Shown here piece by piece: positions 1-6,070 of a stretch of DNA of 23,803 bases. The position numbers and the translations under genes are program-made. Source of the DNA: a virus; IMG/VR virus record IMGVR_UViG_3300025120_000552, positions 1 to 23,803 of that record; one strand, 5' to 3'. The notes beneath the pieces were generated by a model, which saw nothing but the letters and a program-made list of their open reading frames with translations, searched no databases and was not told the origin of the DNA. The stretch's first letter is position 1, and every line of letters starts with the position of its first letter.

Positions 1-1
1 A

Positions 2-67
2 TACTTTCACTACAAGAACCCAGAACACGAAGGGTTCTTTCGTACCAAACAAACCCATGCGGCATAG
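2..67 (+). CDS. C-terminal end of a gene entering from the left edge
   Basis: Only about 21 codons are visible, read in frame from base 2 to a TAG at 65-67. The peptide (YFHYKNPEHEGFF, then ending QTHAA) has ordinary protein composition and no internal stop. The stop is merged with the AGGAG ribosome-binding site (66-70) of the next gene, as expected inside one operon. Function cannot be judged. The call rests on composition and operon spacing alone, and a chance open frame of this length is possible. Confidence 0.45.
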   Translation, partial: YFHYKNPEHEGFFRTKQTHAA

Positions 68-78
68 GAGATAGAGAT

Positions 79-603
79 ATGTCAGACGCAAAGAAGATCG
101 TGGACTCGATCACAAACAAGTCCTTGGAAGCATATGGTGTAAAGACTAAGCCAGATGTGCCGGATGTTCCGGCCTTCGTGAATAGGAGACAGACGCACAT
201 TCAACCAACCACAGCCAAACGTGCGTCTGCTTCCAAGCCAACGACCAGAACATGGTCATCAACCTCACGAGAACATTATAGGCAAGTTCACGCCTCGGCG
301 CAAACACCAAGTTCTGCCAGCAAGCCAGTGATTGACATGAAGCTGAGTGCGTTGAGCAAGATGCCAGTGCTTGAGCAAGTCGATGCAGTGTTCACGACAG
401 ACCAGTTCTACGAGGTTGTGCATACGGTGGGCAGATACATGGGCGATGTGCTTGAGGGTGCTGGGTTTGTGTATAAGCACGGTGCTTCCGACAGTGCTGA
501 GTTGCGACGTCTGCTTGGTGAGTTCATGCAGACGAAGCTGGCTCACATTGACGAGTCTGGTCGTCGTCGTTTCGTTGCTGTGAAGGAAGACACCAATGAC
601 TGA
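79..603 (+). CDS. hypothetical phage protein, 174 aa
   Basis: I do not recognise this family. ATG at 79 is preceded by AGGAG at 66-70, a normal though slightly long spacing. The first 90 or so residues are rich in Pro, Thr, Ser and Lys and look disordered. The last 85 (from about MKLSALSKM) look like a folded helical domain with regular hydrophobic spacing. No membrane segment, signal peptide or metal-binding cluster is visible. The stop overlaps the ATG of the next gene (596), so the two are probably translated together. The disordered-then-helical layout would suit a small virion or scaffolding accessory protein, but nothing demonstrates this. Confidence 0.75.
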   Translation: MSDAKKIVDSITNKSLEAYGVKTKPDVPDVPAFVNRRQTHIQPTTAKRASASKPTTRTWSSTSREHYRQVHASAQTPSSASKPVIDMKLSALSKMPVLEQVDAVFTTDQFYEVVHTVGRYMGDVLEGAGFVYKHGASDSAELRRLLGEFMQTKLAHIDESGRRRFVAVKEDTND

Positions 604-751
604 AGAACTGACCCTTGCCTACGACCTCAAGCACCAGCTTGAGGTCATGCCTGTTGAGCATCAGAACAACTATTTTGTGGACGGTGAAGAGACGCAGTTG
701 AGTGCGTATGACCGTGTGCTTTTGTTGATTTCGTATCTGGAAAGGAGGTGA
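596..751 (+). CDS. small hypothetical protein, 51 aa
   Basis: This short gene starts at ATG 596, overlapping the end of the previous gene by 8 bases, with an AAGGAAG ribosome-binding site a few bases upstream. It ends at TGA 749-751. The peptide is acidic (starts MTEELTLAYDLKHQLE, ends with a hydrophobic LLLISYLERR helix) and has no known motif. Its final codons AAA-GGA-GGT double as the strong ribosome-binding site of the next gene, a tight arrangement typical of real phage genes. It fills what would otherwise be a 150-base gap. Function is unknown. Confidence 0.7.
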   Translation: MTEELTLAYDLKHQLEVMPVEHQNNYFVDGEETQLSAYDRVLLLISYLERR

Positions 752-754
752 GTG

Positions 755-1873
755 ATGGAAGACGTTGAGTTTGCAAATCAGACCTTGCTTGCACTGGCCA
801 ATCCCTCGCAGGGGTTGGCCGTTTTTAACCGCAGTAAGCAGGGCACATATCAGTTACGCCAGACGCAACAGTATCTGGTAGGGGCTACTCGTTTCGTTGT
901 AGCCAATAGTCTTCTCAGACATGCAGTGAAGGCCATGTTTTTACCGCCGGATGTTTTGCTGAACGCGGCTCGTATGGCAGTGCCGCCCTTTGAGAACATG
1001 TGGATTGAGTGGGACTCGAACCTACAGCGTGACCTGATGAAACAGGAGTGGGAAGCCAGAGGGGTTGAGTACAACAACGATCCCGAAGGTGGGTTGGGCC
1101 GTGTTGGTTACAGCATAGTCAATCTGAAAGGGATAAACATGTATAACATGTACGGCTTATCCCATGATGACGGCAAGATTTATTACCCTGCCCACGGTTT
1201 CTACATGGCCAACGAAGAGGTCATGGATGCTGATGGCTTTGTTGCTCGTAGGAATAGTCGACAGATGGCTGGGCTGCCAGAGGTAACAGCCGAAGAGTTT
1301 CGTGACCAGCAAGTGCAGTTGGGTTCAGCGTATTTGAGTAAGCAATACGTTGGGTTGTTTGATGAGCCTAAATATGCAGAGCCAATGCTTAGACTGTTTC
1401 AGAGGTTTGCGTTGGGTACGCACCAGATTGGTGAGTTGTTTGATCCAAACGTCACGGTGATGCGCGACATGGTGAAGTCAAACAAGATGGTCAATCATAG
1501 TTTGAGTTTGTTTAGCGGTGATGCACGTCTGTTGTGGACAATACTAGCGATGGTCAACTACCCACATCACGTTTTCCAACGAGAAATAACCAAGGGTTTT
1601 GATCGTGTGCTGTATGGCAGACGTGTGCCTCGCAATGAGGTGCGCGTCTTGGAGATTGATCTGCCCAAGCCAAGGGGTGTGAAGCGGTACGAGCGTATGT
1701 TCAAGGGTGGTGGTGGCCCGAAGCGTCAGCACGTCAGACGTGGGCATTGGCGCGTGTTCCACCACAAGGATGGTCGTGTGACCCAGCGTTGGATTGCCGA
1801 GCAGACAGTGGGTAATGCTGCGCTTGGTGTGATTGACCACGAGTACAAACTGATGACGAAAGGAGTGAAGTAA
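755..1873 (+). CDS. hypothetical phage protein, 372 aa, with RGHWR-type C-terminal motif
   Basis: ATG at 755 is chosen because GGAGGT (744-749) lies 5 bases upstream; an in-frame GTG at 752 would be too close. The main body (residues 1-300) is soluble and mixed alpha/beta with no motif I can name. Near the C-terminus is the pattern HVRRGHWR, then WIAEQTVGNAALGVIDHEY. I recall a pattern of the type RGHWR...W...G...LG.V.HDY from several uncharacterised phage and plasmid proteins. Those conserved Arg, His and Trp residues suggest a small nucleic-acid-binding or catalytic module, but that is inference. The stop TAA overlaps the next ATG (TAATG). No function is assigned. Confidence 0.8.
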   Translation: MEDVEFANQTLLALANPSQGLAVFNRSKQGTYQLRQTQQYLVGATRFVVANSLLRHAVKAMFLPPDVLLNAARMAVPPFENMWIEWDSNLQRDLMKQEWEARGVEYNNDPEGGLGRVGYSIVNLKGINMYNMYGLSHDDGKIYYPAHGFYMANEEVMDADGFVARRNSRQMAGLPEVTAEEFRDQQVQLGSAYLSKQYVGLFDEPKYAEPMLRLFQRFALGTHQIGELFDPNVTVMRDMVKSNKMVNHSLSLFSGDARLLWTILAMVNYPHHVFQREITKGFDRVLYGRRVPRNEVRVLEIDLPKPRGVKRYERMFKGGGGPKRQHVRRGHWRVFHHKDGRVTQRWIAEQTVGNAALGVIDHEYKLMTKGVK

Positions 1874-2067
1874 TGCCTAAGTTCAAAGTAACCGCCACTA
1901 TGGATGTGGGATATGAGGCTGTTGTCGAAGCCCGTAACGAAGCCGAAGCATGGCAGATGGCCACAGACTCACCAGAAGGCGGCGATGACACTGTTGATTG
2001 GGTTCGAGTAGATCAGGGTCACGACTGGACGCTGGAAGATGTATCTGAGATGGAAGGAGATGTGTGA
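1873..2067 (+). CDS. small acidic protein, 64 aa, DpnD/PcfM-like fold suspected
   Basis: It starts at ATG 1873, sharing a base with the stop of the gene before it (TAATG). The N-terminal pattern MPKFKVTATMDVGYEAVVEARNE, followed by EAEAWQMA, is a beta-strand, strand, helix layout. Small proteins of the DpnD/PcfM type carry a similar pattern, a strand ending in an alternating Val/Glu stretch and then an E-A-A helix. The C-terminal half is strongly acidic. The family link is resemblance only. The gene overlaps the next by TGATG, so it sits in the same translationally coupled operon. Confidence 0.65.
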   Translation: MPKFKVTATMDVGYEAVVEARNEAEAWQMATDSPEGGDDTVDWVRVDQGHDWTLEDVSEMEGDV

Positions 2068-2534
2068 TGAGTGTAGTTGAAACAGTTGTTGGTCTGTACA
2101 AAGCGATGAGTAAGAGCGAGAAGACAGACTTGATGTTCGAGTTGAGTGCGTTGGCCATTAAAGACAATCTGGATGGTGTAGCCGACAGAGTGACAAGCGC
2201 AGCCAAGGTGTCACACCCACCAAAGAAGCGTGGGTTTGGTAAATCCAAGAAGAAATACTGGGTCAAGTCCGTGACTGGGTTTGATGCGAAAGAGAAAGGA
2301 GTCATGCAAATTGTTGGCACTTGGGTTGATGACGTCTTCAAAGACCTAGATGCGAATGGTTATTATCTGGTGGGTTTCCGCCTCACAAAGCACTACATGC
2401 TGTGTCACGAAGATGGTTCTGGGAAATCAGTGGTCGACAACGACGGCGTATCTGTGGACATCAATGGCTCAATGATATTTGAGGCAGATAACTTCAAGGA
2501 TTTATGCTCCCGCGTAGAGAAATTATTTTCATAG
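2067..2534 (+). CDS. hypothetical protein, 155 aa
   Basis: ATG 2067 is preferred over the in-frame GTG at 2064, because AAGGAG at about 2054-2059 gives 7-base spacing and the ATG shares its A with the upstream stop (TGATG). A basic stretch (KKRGFGKSKKKYW, about residues 53-65) follows a short N-terminal helix. The rest looks like an alpha/beta domain without recognisable catalytic motif. It is the last gene of the left operon: a promoter and a tRNA begin right after it, and no clear terminator lies between. I do not recognise the family. Confidence 0.75.
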   Translation: MSVVETVVGLYKAMSKSEKTDLMFELSALAIKDNLDGVADRVTSAAKVSHPPKKRGFGKSKKKYWVKSVTGFDAKEKGVMQIVGTWVDDVFKDLDANGYYLVGFRLTKHYMLCHEDGSGKSVVDNDGVSVDINGSMIFEADNFKDLCSRVEKLFS

Positions 2535-2540
2535 TCGGTG

Positions 2541-2576
2541 TTGACATGGTTCATTTGGTGTATTAAATACAATACA
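2541..2576 (+). promoter_or_regulatory. probable promoter of the tRNA-Thr gene
   Basis: A TTGACA (2541-2546) and a -10-like TACAAT (2568-2573) stand immediately before the tRNA, with the TACAAT 6 bases from its 5' end. The spacing between them is 21, too long for a standard sigma-70 pair; TAAATA at 2564-2569 gives 17. The region includes TTGGTGTAT (2555-2563) and ATACAATACA (2567-2576). Both also occur in the region upstream of the leftward gene at 9154, so a phage-specific control is possible. Confidence 0.5.
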
Positions 2577-2579
2577 TCT

Positions 2580-2654
<75 letters not shown>

Positions 2655-2663
2655 TCAGCAAAT

Positions 2664-2680
2664 GCGAAATTAGTTTTCGC
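2664..2680 (+). terminator. hairpin just after the tRNA, possible terminator or processing site
   Basis: GCGAAA (2664-2669) pairs with TTTCGC (2675-2680) across a 5-base loop, 9 bases after the tRNA CCA end. There is no clear T run afterwards, so it may mark 3' processing of the tRNA transcript rather than a strong intrinsic terminator. A second, shorter hairpin (CCTCT/AGAGG) follows at 2696-2708. Confidence 0.35.
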
Positions 2681-2782
2681 TTGCGATGCAATTCGCCTCT
2701 AGTAGAGGTGCGTTTAGGGAGACAAAAATGTTGAGTGATAGAAACCAAGTAACTAAAAATGTGAGCGGTTGCAGACTGCAAT

Positions 2783-2932
2783 TTGGAATTATATACGGAT
2801 CAAATCCTAGAAGAGCAACAAGCTGGAGTAACCAACCAACTGGGCCAACCGAGCTGGGTCTATATCTTAACAATGGGCCTTGGGGCGTATGCAACGCTAA
2901 ACGTAGTGCGTTTAAGCATTATACTTGGTTAG
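2783..2932 (+). CDS. possible small membrane protein, 49 aa, start uncertain or frameshifted
   Basis: The frame from TTG 2783 to TAG 2932 has protein-like composition: an acidic helix (LEEQQAGVTNQLGQ) followed by a hydrophobic segment (WVYILTMGLGAYATLNVV) that could span a membrane. The TTG has no good ribosome-binding site. A well-placed AGGGAG and ATG (2728) lie upstream but in a different frame, which continues as an odd peptide to 2937. A +1 frameshift, natural or a sequence error, near 2765-2775 would join the good start to the good body. The rest of the 2655-2940 stretch holds only the hairpins noted after the tRNA. Confidence 0.3.
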   Translation: MELYTDQILEEQQAGVTNQLGQPSWVYILTMGLGAYATLNVVRLSIILG

Positions 2933-2940
2933 GATAATTG

Positions 2941-3072
2941 ATGCCAGCCAGCCACAAACAACCCATTGTACTTTTAGAAAGTAATATCTATGTCAAATTC
3001 AACTATCCCAGAAGCAACTGGGGACACGGAGAGTACGATGAGTTCCAATCAAATGGACAGAATAGAGTTTAA
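2941..3072 (+). CDS. small hypothetical protein, 43 aa, overlapping the HTH gene
   Basis: ATG 2941 has AGGA (2931-2934) at 6-base spacing, a better site than the alternative ATG at 2990 used by the overlapping frame. The peptide (starts MPASHKQPIVLLESN, ends EFQSNGQNRV) has plausible composition with a beta-strand-like core. Its last 35 bases overlap the start of the LuxR-type gene at 3038 in another frame. It has no recognisable domain. It could be a leader peptide that couples translation into the regulator gene, or a chance open frame. Confidence 0.4.
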   Translation: MPASHKQPIVLLESNIYVKFNYPRSNWGHGEYDEFQSNGQNRV

Positions 3073-3481
3073 GTTAGATCAGCTTTTGGCCGCACACGCA
3101 GTGTCGGCACACGTTAAAAAAGTTTATGCAAATGACGCGGAGTCTGGCGTCTGGGATGACTTGCATAGGTTCACGCCAAAACAACATGCGGCATTGCAAA
3201 TGCTGTTGCATGGACAGTCCAATACAGACATAGCCAAGCGGATGGGCGTTAGCCAGAACACCGCGAAGGTTCATGTCAGGGGGATTGCAAAGAAGCTGGG
3301 GGTCAACAAGCGTGGCGAGATTATGGCGCGAATGGCTCGACAGTACGAGACAATCGACGACGATGCCTACCGAGTGTTGACTGGTGGGTTGCCGAAGAAT
3401 TGGCACTTGGAATTTGATGAAGATGTGCAGTGTCCTTGGCGGCACTTATACGAGAAGATAGGGGGAGGCGATGCCGATTAA
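3038..3481 (+). CDS. LuxR/FixJ-type helix-turn-helix regulator, 147 aa
   Basis: A DNA-binding domain of the GerE/LuxR C-terminal type occupies about residues 45-105: FTPKQHAALQML, then SNTDIAKRMGVSQNTAKVHV, then KKLGV. That is the usual four-helix pattern with a T-x-x-V-H-V recognition helix. There is no receiver or autoinducer domain; the N-terminal 45 residues are a short, probably coiled helix (MDRIEFKLDQLLAAH). ATG 3038 is chosen because GGAG (3028-3031) lies 6 bases upstream. A frame extension back to 2990 has no ribosome-binding site. The gene overlaps the integrase start by 11 bases, so it probably controls integrase expression or acts as a DNA-bending partner. The target site is unknown. 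Confidence 0.85.
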   Translation: MSSNQMDRIEFKLDQLLAAHAVSAHVKKVYANDAESGVWDDLHRFTPKQHAALQMLLHGQSNTDIAKRMGVSQNTAKVHVRGIAKKLGVNKRGEIMARMARQYETIDDDAYRVLTGGLPKNWHLEFDEDVQCPWRHLYEKIGGGDAD

Positions 3482-4613
3482 TTTAAAAGAGCGAGACGGT
3501 TTTTGGCACGTCATTGGTACTGTTACTGACAAGGATGGAAACAAGGTCAGGATAAGAACAAGCACTGGTTTTCGCAAACATCAGAAGGTGCTGGCAACGG
3601 ACGAGATGAACCGAGTGCTTCACAAGGCATTGAACGGTGACTTAAAGCCGAACACAATGTCGAAGAACAAAGACAAGAATAGTGTCGGGTATGCGGTCAA
3701 TGCGTTTCTGAACAGACCATCAAAGCCTGGGAAGACCGATCAGTCCAACGGAAATCTTCTGGCCAAAAGTCTTGGAGAGAAAAACTTTAGCCGTCTCAGT
3801 TTGCTTGAGGTGGTTGAGTGGTCGCAGACGCCAGCAAAGAAGAAGACGTTGGCAGCCAATGCGGTGGCGAGAAGGTTGCAGACTTTCTCGGCTATCCAGT
3901 CTCATGCAAAAGGTCATGGTCTGGGGTATCCAGAGTTTACTGTGGTGAAGCCAGTGTATGATGACAAGCGGACTGTCTATCTTACCGAAGCGCAGAGGGA
4001 TGAACTGATCGAGTACATGCCTGATCGTATCAGGGATATGGTAGTGGTACTTTTCTACACTGGTATGCGTATTGGTGAGATGCTGGGATTACAGTGGCGT
4101 CAGGTACAGACTGAAGCTGATGGCACTGTTGTTGCTGAAGTTATTAGCTACAAAGGTAGGCTGAAGAAGCGACATGTTAGGCGTATCCCTTTGCCCAAGA
4201 TTGCTTTGGATGCGATGGGTGCGCGTGGAACTGGAGTTGTCTTTCCGACTTACACAAATACTGCGTGGGACAGAACTAACTTCTATAGTTTCTGGCATGT
4301 AGGTTGCGAGGATGCAGGTGTAAAGAACTGGATTGAGGATGGCGAGAACTTCCATCCACATGATTGTCGGCACACTTATGCAAGCCTCTTGGTGCAGAAA
4401 GGTGCAAGCCTCAAAGCTGTTCAAAAGTTGCTGGGTCACTCGACTATTGCGATGGTCATGCGTTACGCGCATCTTGCGCCAGACGCGCTGAAGAGTACGG
4501 TAGAACTCCTTGGGTCTGTTGACACGTCTGTGACACGCGGCATAAGTTTCGCAAGCGCGAAAGTCCTATTAAATAGAAGAAAGACAGGAGGTTATGACAG
4601 GTTGGCAGTCTGA
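3471..4613 (+). CDS. int: tyrosine-family site-specific integrase
   Basis: This is a 380-residue phage integrase of normal length. The C-terminal catalytic domain shows all the expected residues: R200 in FYTGMRIGEMLGLQW, a Lys in the strand region near 229-233, H297 and R300 in HPHDCRHTY, H323 in LLGHS, and the nucleophile Y332 in MRYAHL. The N-terminal part (1-60) resembles an arm-binding domain and residues 65-150 a core-binding SAM-like domain. It starts at ATG 3471 behind GGGGGAGG and overlaps the HTH gene. The 3' end of the gene contains one of two pairs of TGACACG boxes, and the probable attP core follows 18 bases after the stop. It catalyses integration and, with a directionality factor not identified here, excision. 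Confidence 0.97.
   Translation: MPINLKERDGFWHVIGTVTDKDGNKVRIRTSTGFRKHQKVLATDEMNRVLHKALNGDLKPNTMSKNKDKNSVGYAVNAFLNRPSKPGKTDQSNGNLLAKSLGEKNFSRLSLLEVVEWSQTPAKKKTLAANAVARRLQTFSAIQSHAKGHGLGYPEFTVVKPVYDDKRTVYLTEAQRDELIEYMPDRIRDMVVVLFYTGMRIGEMLGLQWRQVQTEADGTVVAEVISYKGRLKKRHVRRIPLPKIALDAMGARGTGVVFPTYTNTAWDRTNFYSFWHVGCEDAGVKNWIEDGENFHPHDCRHTYASLLVQKGASLKAVQKLLGHSTIAMVMRYAHLAPDALKSTVELLGSVDTSVTRGISFASAKVLLNRRKTGGYDRLAV
4520..4537 (+). repeat. left pair of TGACACG boxes (likely integrase arm sites)
   Basis: TGACACG occurs at 4520-4526 and again at 4531-4537, an 11-bp period that puts both boxes on the same face of the helix. The boxes lie inside the last part of the integrase gene, about 110 bp left of the proposed core. 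The same spaced pair appears on the right side at 4746-4763. Paired arm sites flanking a core are the normal attP layout for tyrosine integrases. Confidence 0.65.
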
Positions 4614-4631
4614 TACGAAAGCCCTTTTAAC

Positions 4632-4645
4632 CCCTTGGTAAGGGT
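4632..4645 (+). other. probable attP core matching a tRNA-Thr(GGT) anticodon arm
   Basis: The 14 bases CCCTTGGTAAGGGT form a 5-bp stem with a GGT centre. Eleven of them (4633-4643) are identical to the anticodon arm of the phage tRNA-Thr (2608-2618). From memory, the whole 14-mer matches the anticodon arm of typical bacterial tRNA-Thr(GGU), such as that of E. coli. It sits 18 bases after the integrase stop between two pairs of arm-like boxes. Palindromic anticodon arms are a known crossover location for tyrosine integrases. The alternative is a simple terminator hairpin, with an outer TTTTA/TAAAA extension. Confidence 0.65.
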
Positions 4646-4745
4646 AAAATTGACAACTTTCGACGTGTCTTACACACCAATCAAAAGAAAATATACACCA
4701 ATAGGTTAGTGTTAGCAGTTCATCTGGTCTCTTAAAGGTGTCTGC

Positions 4746-4763
4746 TGACACGCTCCTGACACG
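4746..4763 (+). repeat. right pair of TGACACG boxes (likely integrase arm sites)
   Basis: TGACACG occurs at 4746-4752 and 4757-4763, again 11 bp apart, about 116 bp right of the core centre. Flanking bases also resemble the left pair (a pyrimidine before the first box, pyrimidine-rich linker). Single inverted relatives lie at 4664-4669 (CGTGTC) and 4737-4742 (GGTGTC). Confidence 0.65.
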
Positions 4764-4777
4764 AAATCATTGGTCGA

Positions 4778-4809
4778 GGGTGTCGTTTTGTATTGCAAGG
4801 ATGACACCC
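4778..4809. promoter_or_regulatory. inverted repeat GGGTGTC/GACACCC upstream of the small rightward genes
   Basis: A perfect 7-bp inverted repeat (4778-4784 and 4803-4809) with an 18-base spacer lies 35 bases before the ATG at 4845. It shares the GTGTC/GACAC word with the neighbouring arm-like boxes, so it may be another protein-binding site of the attP region or an operator for the downstream genes. The rest of the 4614-4844 gap contains a TTGACA (4650-4655) with no good -10 partner, and an ATACACCAA copy (4693-4701). Confidence 0.35.
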
Positions 4810-4844
4810 TTAGGTTAACAATTAAGCACGAAAGGGTATTTAAG

Positions 4845-5075
4845 ATGCCTTATGAGCAGACTAATATCACGGATGAGGACGCGACATTTAGCATGGATGA
4901 TTTAGCACAAATATATAATGTCAGGCGTGTGGTCTTAGAACAGTTGATAGAGAAGCAGAACAGTGTGGATTCCGAAGGCGTTGTCTGGGCTGAGTTAGAA
5001 GGCATGATCGACTGCATAAACAATATGTACGATCCATTAGAGTTTTTGAGCGGAGGTGAAAACAAATGGCAGTAA
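4845..5075 (+). CDS. small hypothetical protein, 76 aa
   Basis: ATG 4845 follows AAAGGG at about 8-base spacing; the in-frame ATG at 4770 has no such site and would run through the inverted repeat region. The peptide (starts MPYEQTNITDEDATF) contains a helical stretch SMDDLAQIYNVRRVVLEQLIEK that could be a small helix-turn-helix, followed by an acidic helix (ELEGMIDCINNMYDPLEFL). Its position directly right of attP is where excisionase genes often lie. However, the protein is acidic, unlike typical excisionases, so I assign no function. It overlaps the next gene by 10 bases. Confidence 0.65.
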   Translation: MPYEQTNITDEDATFSMDDLAQIYNVRRVVLEQLIEKQNSVDSEGVVWAELEGMIDCINNMYDPLEFLSGGENKWQ

Positions 5076-5347
5076 AAGCAATCAAGGTAGCAGAGGTGTT
5101 CCTGATCGAAGAAGAAGATCAGATTGTTGGTTCAGAGATTGGATTTACAGAGGCGGTCACGGAAGCACAAGGTGCGGTGACTACCATGAACGTCTTGAGA
5201 AAATCTATGGATGATAGTGGCTGGGTTACAAGGGCGATTATGAATGTTGCCGAGCGCGGCAACAAATCAGATGTGACCCCTGTGGCGAGCGACCCAGACT
5301 CCACCGATAGCGATACCGCAAAGAAGAAGAACGCTAAGAATAAATAA
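5066..5347 (+). CDS. small hypothetical protein, 93 aa
   Basis: ATG 5066 lies behind a strong GGAGGT (5052-5057) inside the end of the preceding gene. Residues 1-65 (beginning MAVKAIKVAEVFLIEEEDQ) look like an alpha/beta fold. The last 25 residues are a low-complexity Asp/Ser/Thr stretch ending in a Lys-rich tail. The 3' end overlaps the converging - strand gene by 81 bases, and the overlap falls mainly in this low-complexity tail. No family is recognised. Confidence 0.65.
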   Translation: MAVKAIKVAEVFLIEEEDQIVGSEIGFTEAVTEAQGAVTTMNVLRKSMDDSGWVTRAIMNVAERGNKSDVTPVASDPDSTDSDTAKKKNAKNK

Positions 5348-5725
5348 TACGATGTTCCAGAATGTTTCTTGGAGCCTTATTCTCTCTAGTTGTTTTTGTT
5401 TCTTGGCTTCTTCACGCTCACGTCTGATTTGTATGCGTAGCTTCTGAAGCTCTTGCCATCCATCCACACCACGAGTTGCGATCACAATGTGACGCAACTC
5501 TTTTTCTACGTCTTCCGCTTTTTTCTTGGCAATAAAAGTCTCCATCGCTTCTTCGTTTGCAGAGAGTAGAGGGTTGCTTCTTGCTTTGTTGTGGTCGTTT
5601 CGGATGTCGTCGATTGAGTCGAACAATTTTCCAATGTCTTTTGCCAGACCCGTTATCTCACGGCCAGCAGCGACGCCACCTTTGATGGCGGCAAAACTAC
5701 TCATAAGTATTGTTATTGGTTCCAT
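5267..5725 (-). CDS. coiled-coil membrane protein, 152 aa, phage conserved
   Basis: The N-terminus MEPITILMSSFAAIKGGVAAGREI is a hydrophobic, small-residue-rich helix. The middle (about 60-120) is a charged coiled coil rich in Lys, Arg and Glu (RREREEAKKQKQ). The end has one clear membrane segment (FWNIVLFILSVLLLCGIAIGG) followed by a short basic tail. I recall proteins with this layout (start MxPI, coiled coil, C-terminal membrane helix) from marine T7-like phages, of unknown function. A role in lysis (spanin-like) or in the virion is possible but unproven. The start has no clear ribosome-binding site. It is the last gene of the long leftward operon. Confidence 0.8.
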   Translation of the reverse strand: MEPITILMSSFAAIKGGVAAGREITGLAKDIGKLFDSIDDIRNDHNKARSNPLLSANEEAMETFIAKKKAEDVEKELRHIVIATRGVDGWQELQKLRIQIRREREEAKKQKQLERIRLQETFWNIVLFILSVLLLCGIAIGGVWVARHRGHI

Positions 5726-5764
5726 GCAGATATTGTAGTTGACTGTAGTGTTTTGGTCGTCCAG

Positions 5765-6070
5765 TCAGACTTCGTCGTCATCAAAGCGGACATGCTCCGA
5801 GAACATGAGTTCTTCTAGCTGTTCGTCTGTCAGGTGGTCTGTGTCTGTAATGGGGATGTACGGTCTTTTCTGATCTGGTCTTTTCTTTTTCTTAGGGCGC
5901 GGCTGCGGAACCAGTTTTGGCACGGGGGCTTGTGATTTCTCTTCGCCCCAAGTCTCCGTTGATACCTCACGATGAGAACACTTGAGACAAACTCTGTGTC
6001 TTCGGATTGATGTGGGTTTGGGTCGACTGTTGTAGACCCGCGTCTTCCCATTACACTTTGTGCAATTCAT
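5765..6070 (-). CDS. zinc-ribbon protein resembling the NrdR N-terminal domain, 101 aa
   Basis: The start is taken at the Met immediately before CTKC (6070), not at the longer frame start (6148), because a zinc ribbon at the N-terminus is the usual layout. Residues 3-31 hold C-x2-C and C-x2-C pairs (CTKC and CLKC) with the intervening NSRP and RRHR pattern typical of the NrdR/transcription-factor-type ribbon. The ATP-cone domain of true NrdR is absent. Instead there is a Pro/Lys-rich linker and an acidic tail (ending FDDDEV). It is probably a small nucleic-acid-binding phage regulator. It overlaps the hydroxylase gene by 20 bases. Confidence 0.75.
   Translation of the reverse strand: MNCTKCNGKTRVYNSRPKPTSIRRHRVCLKCSHREVSTETWGEEKSQAPVPKLVPQPRPKKKKRPDQKRPYIPITDTDHLTDEQLEELMFSEHVRFDDDEV

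Noticed and set aside
14-39. Hairpin AAGAACCC/GGGTTCTT resembling a terminator
   Set aside because: It lies inside a plausible coding end that runs into the next gene's ribosome-binding site, and no T run follows; probably coincidental codon content.
4594-4641. 15-codon frame after a perfect AGGAGG at the end of the integrase gene
   Set aside because: The spacing from AGGAGG to ATG is only 2 bases and the peptide would end in the proposed attP core; no sign of a real product.
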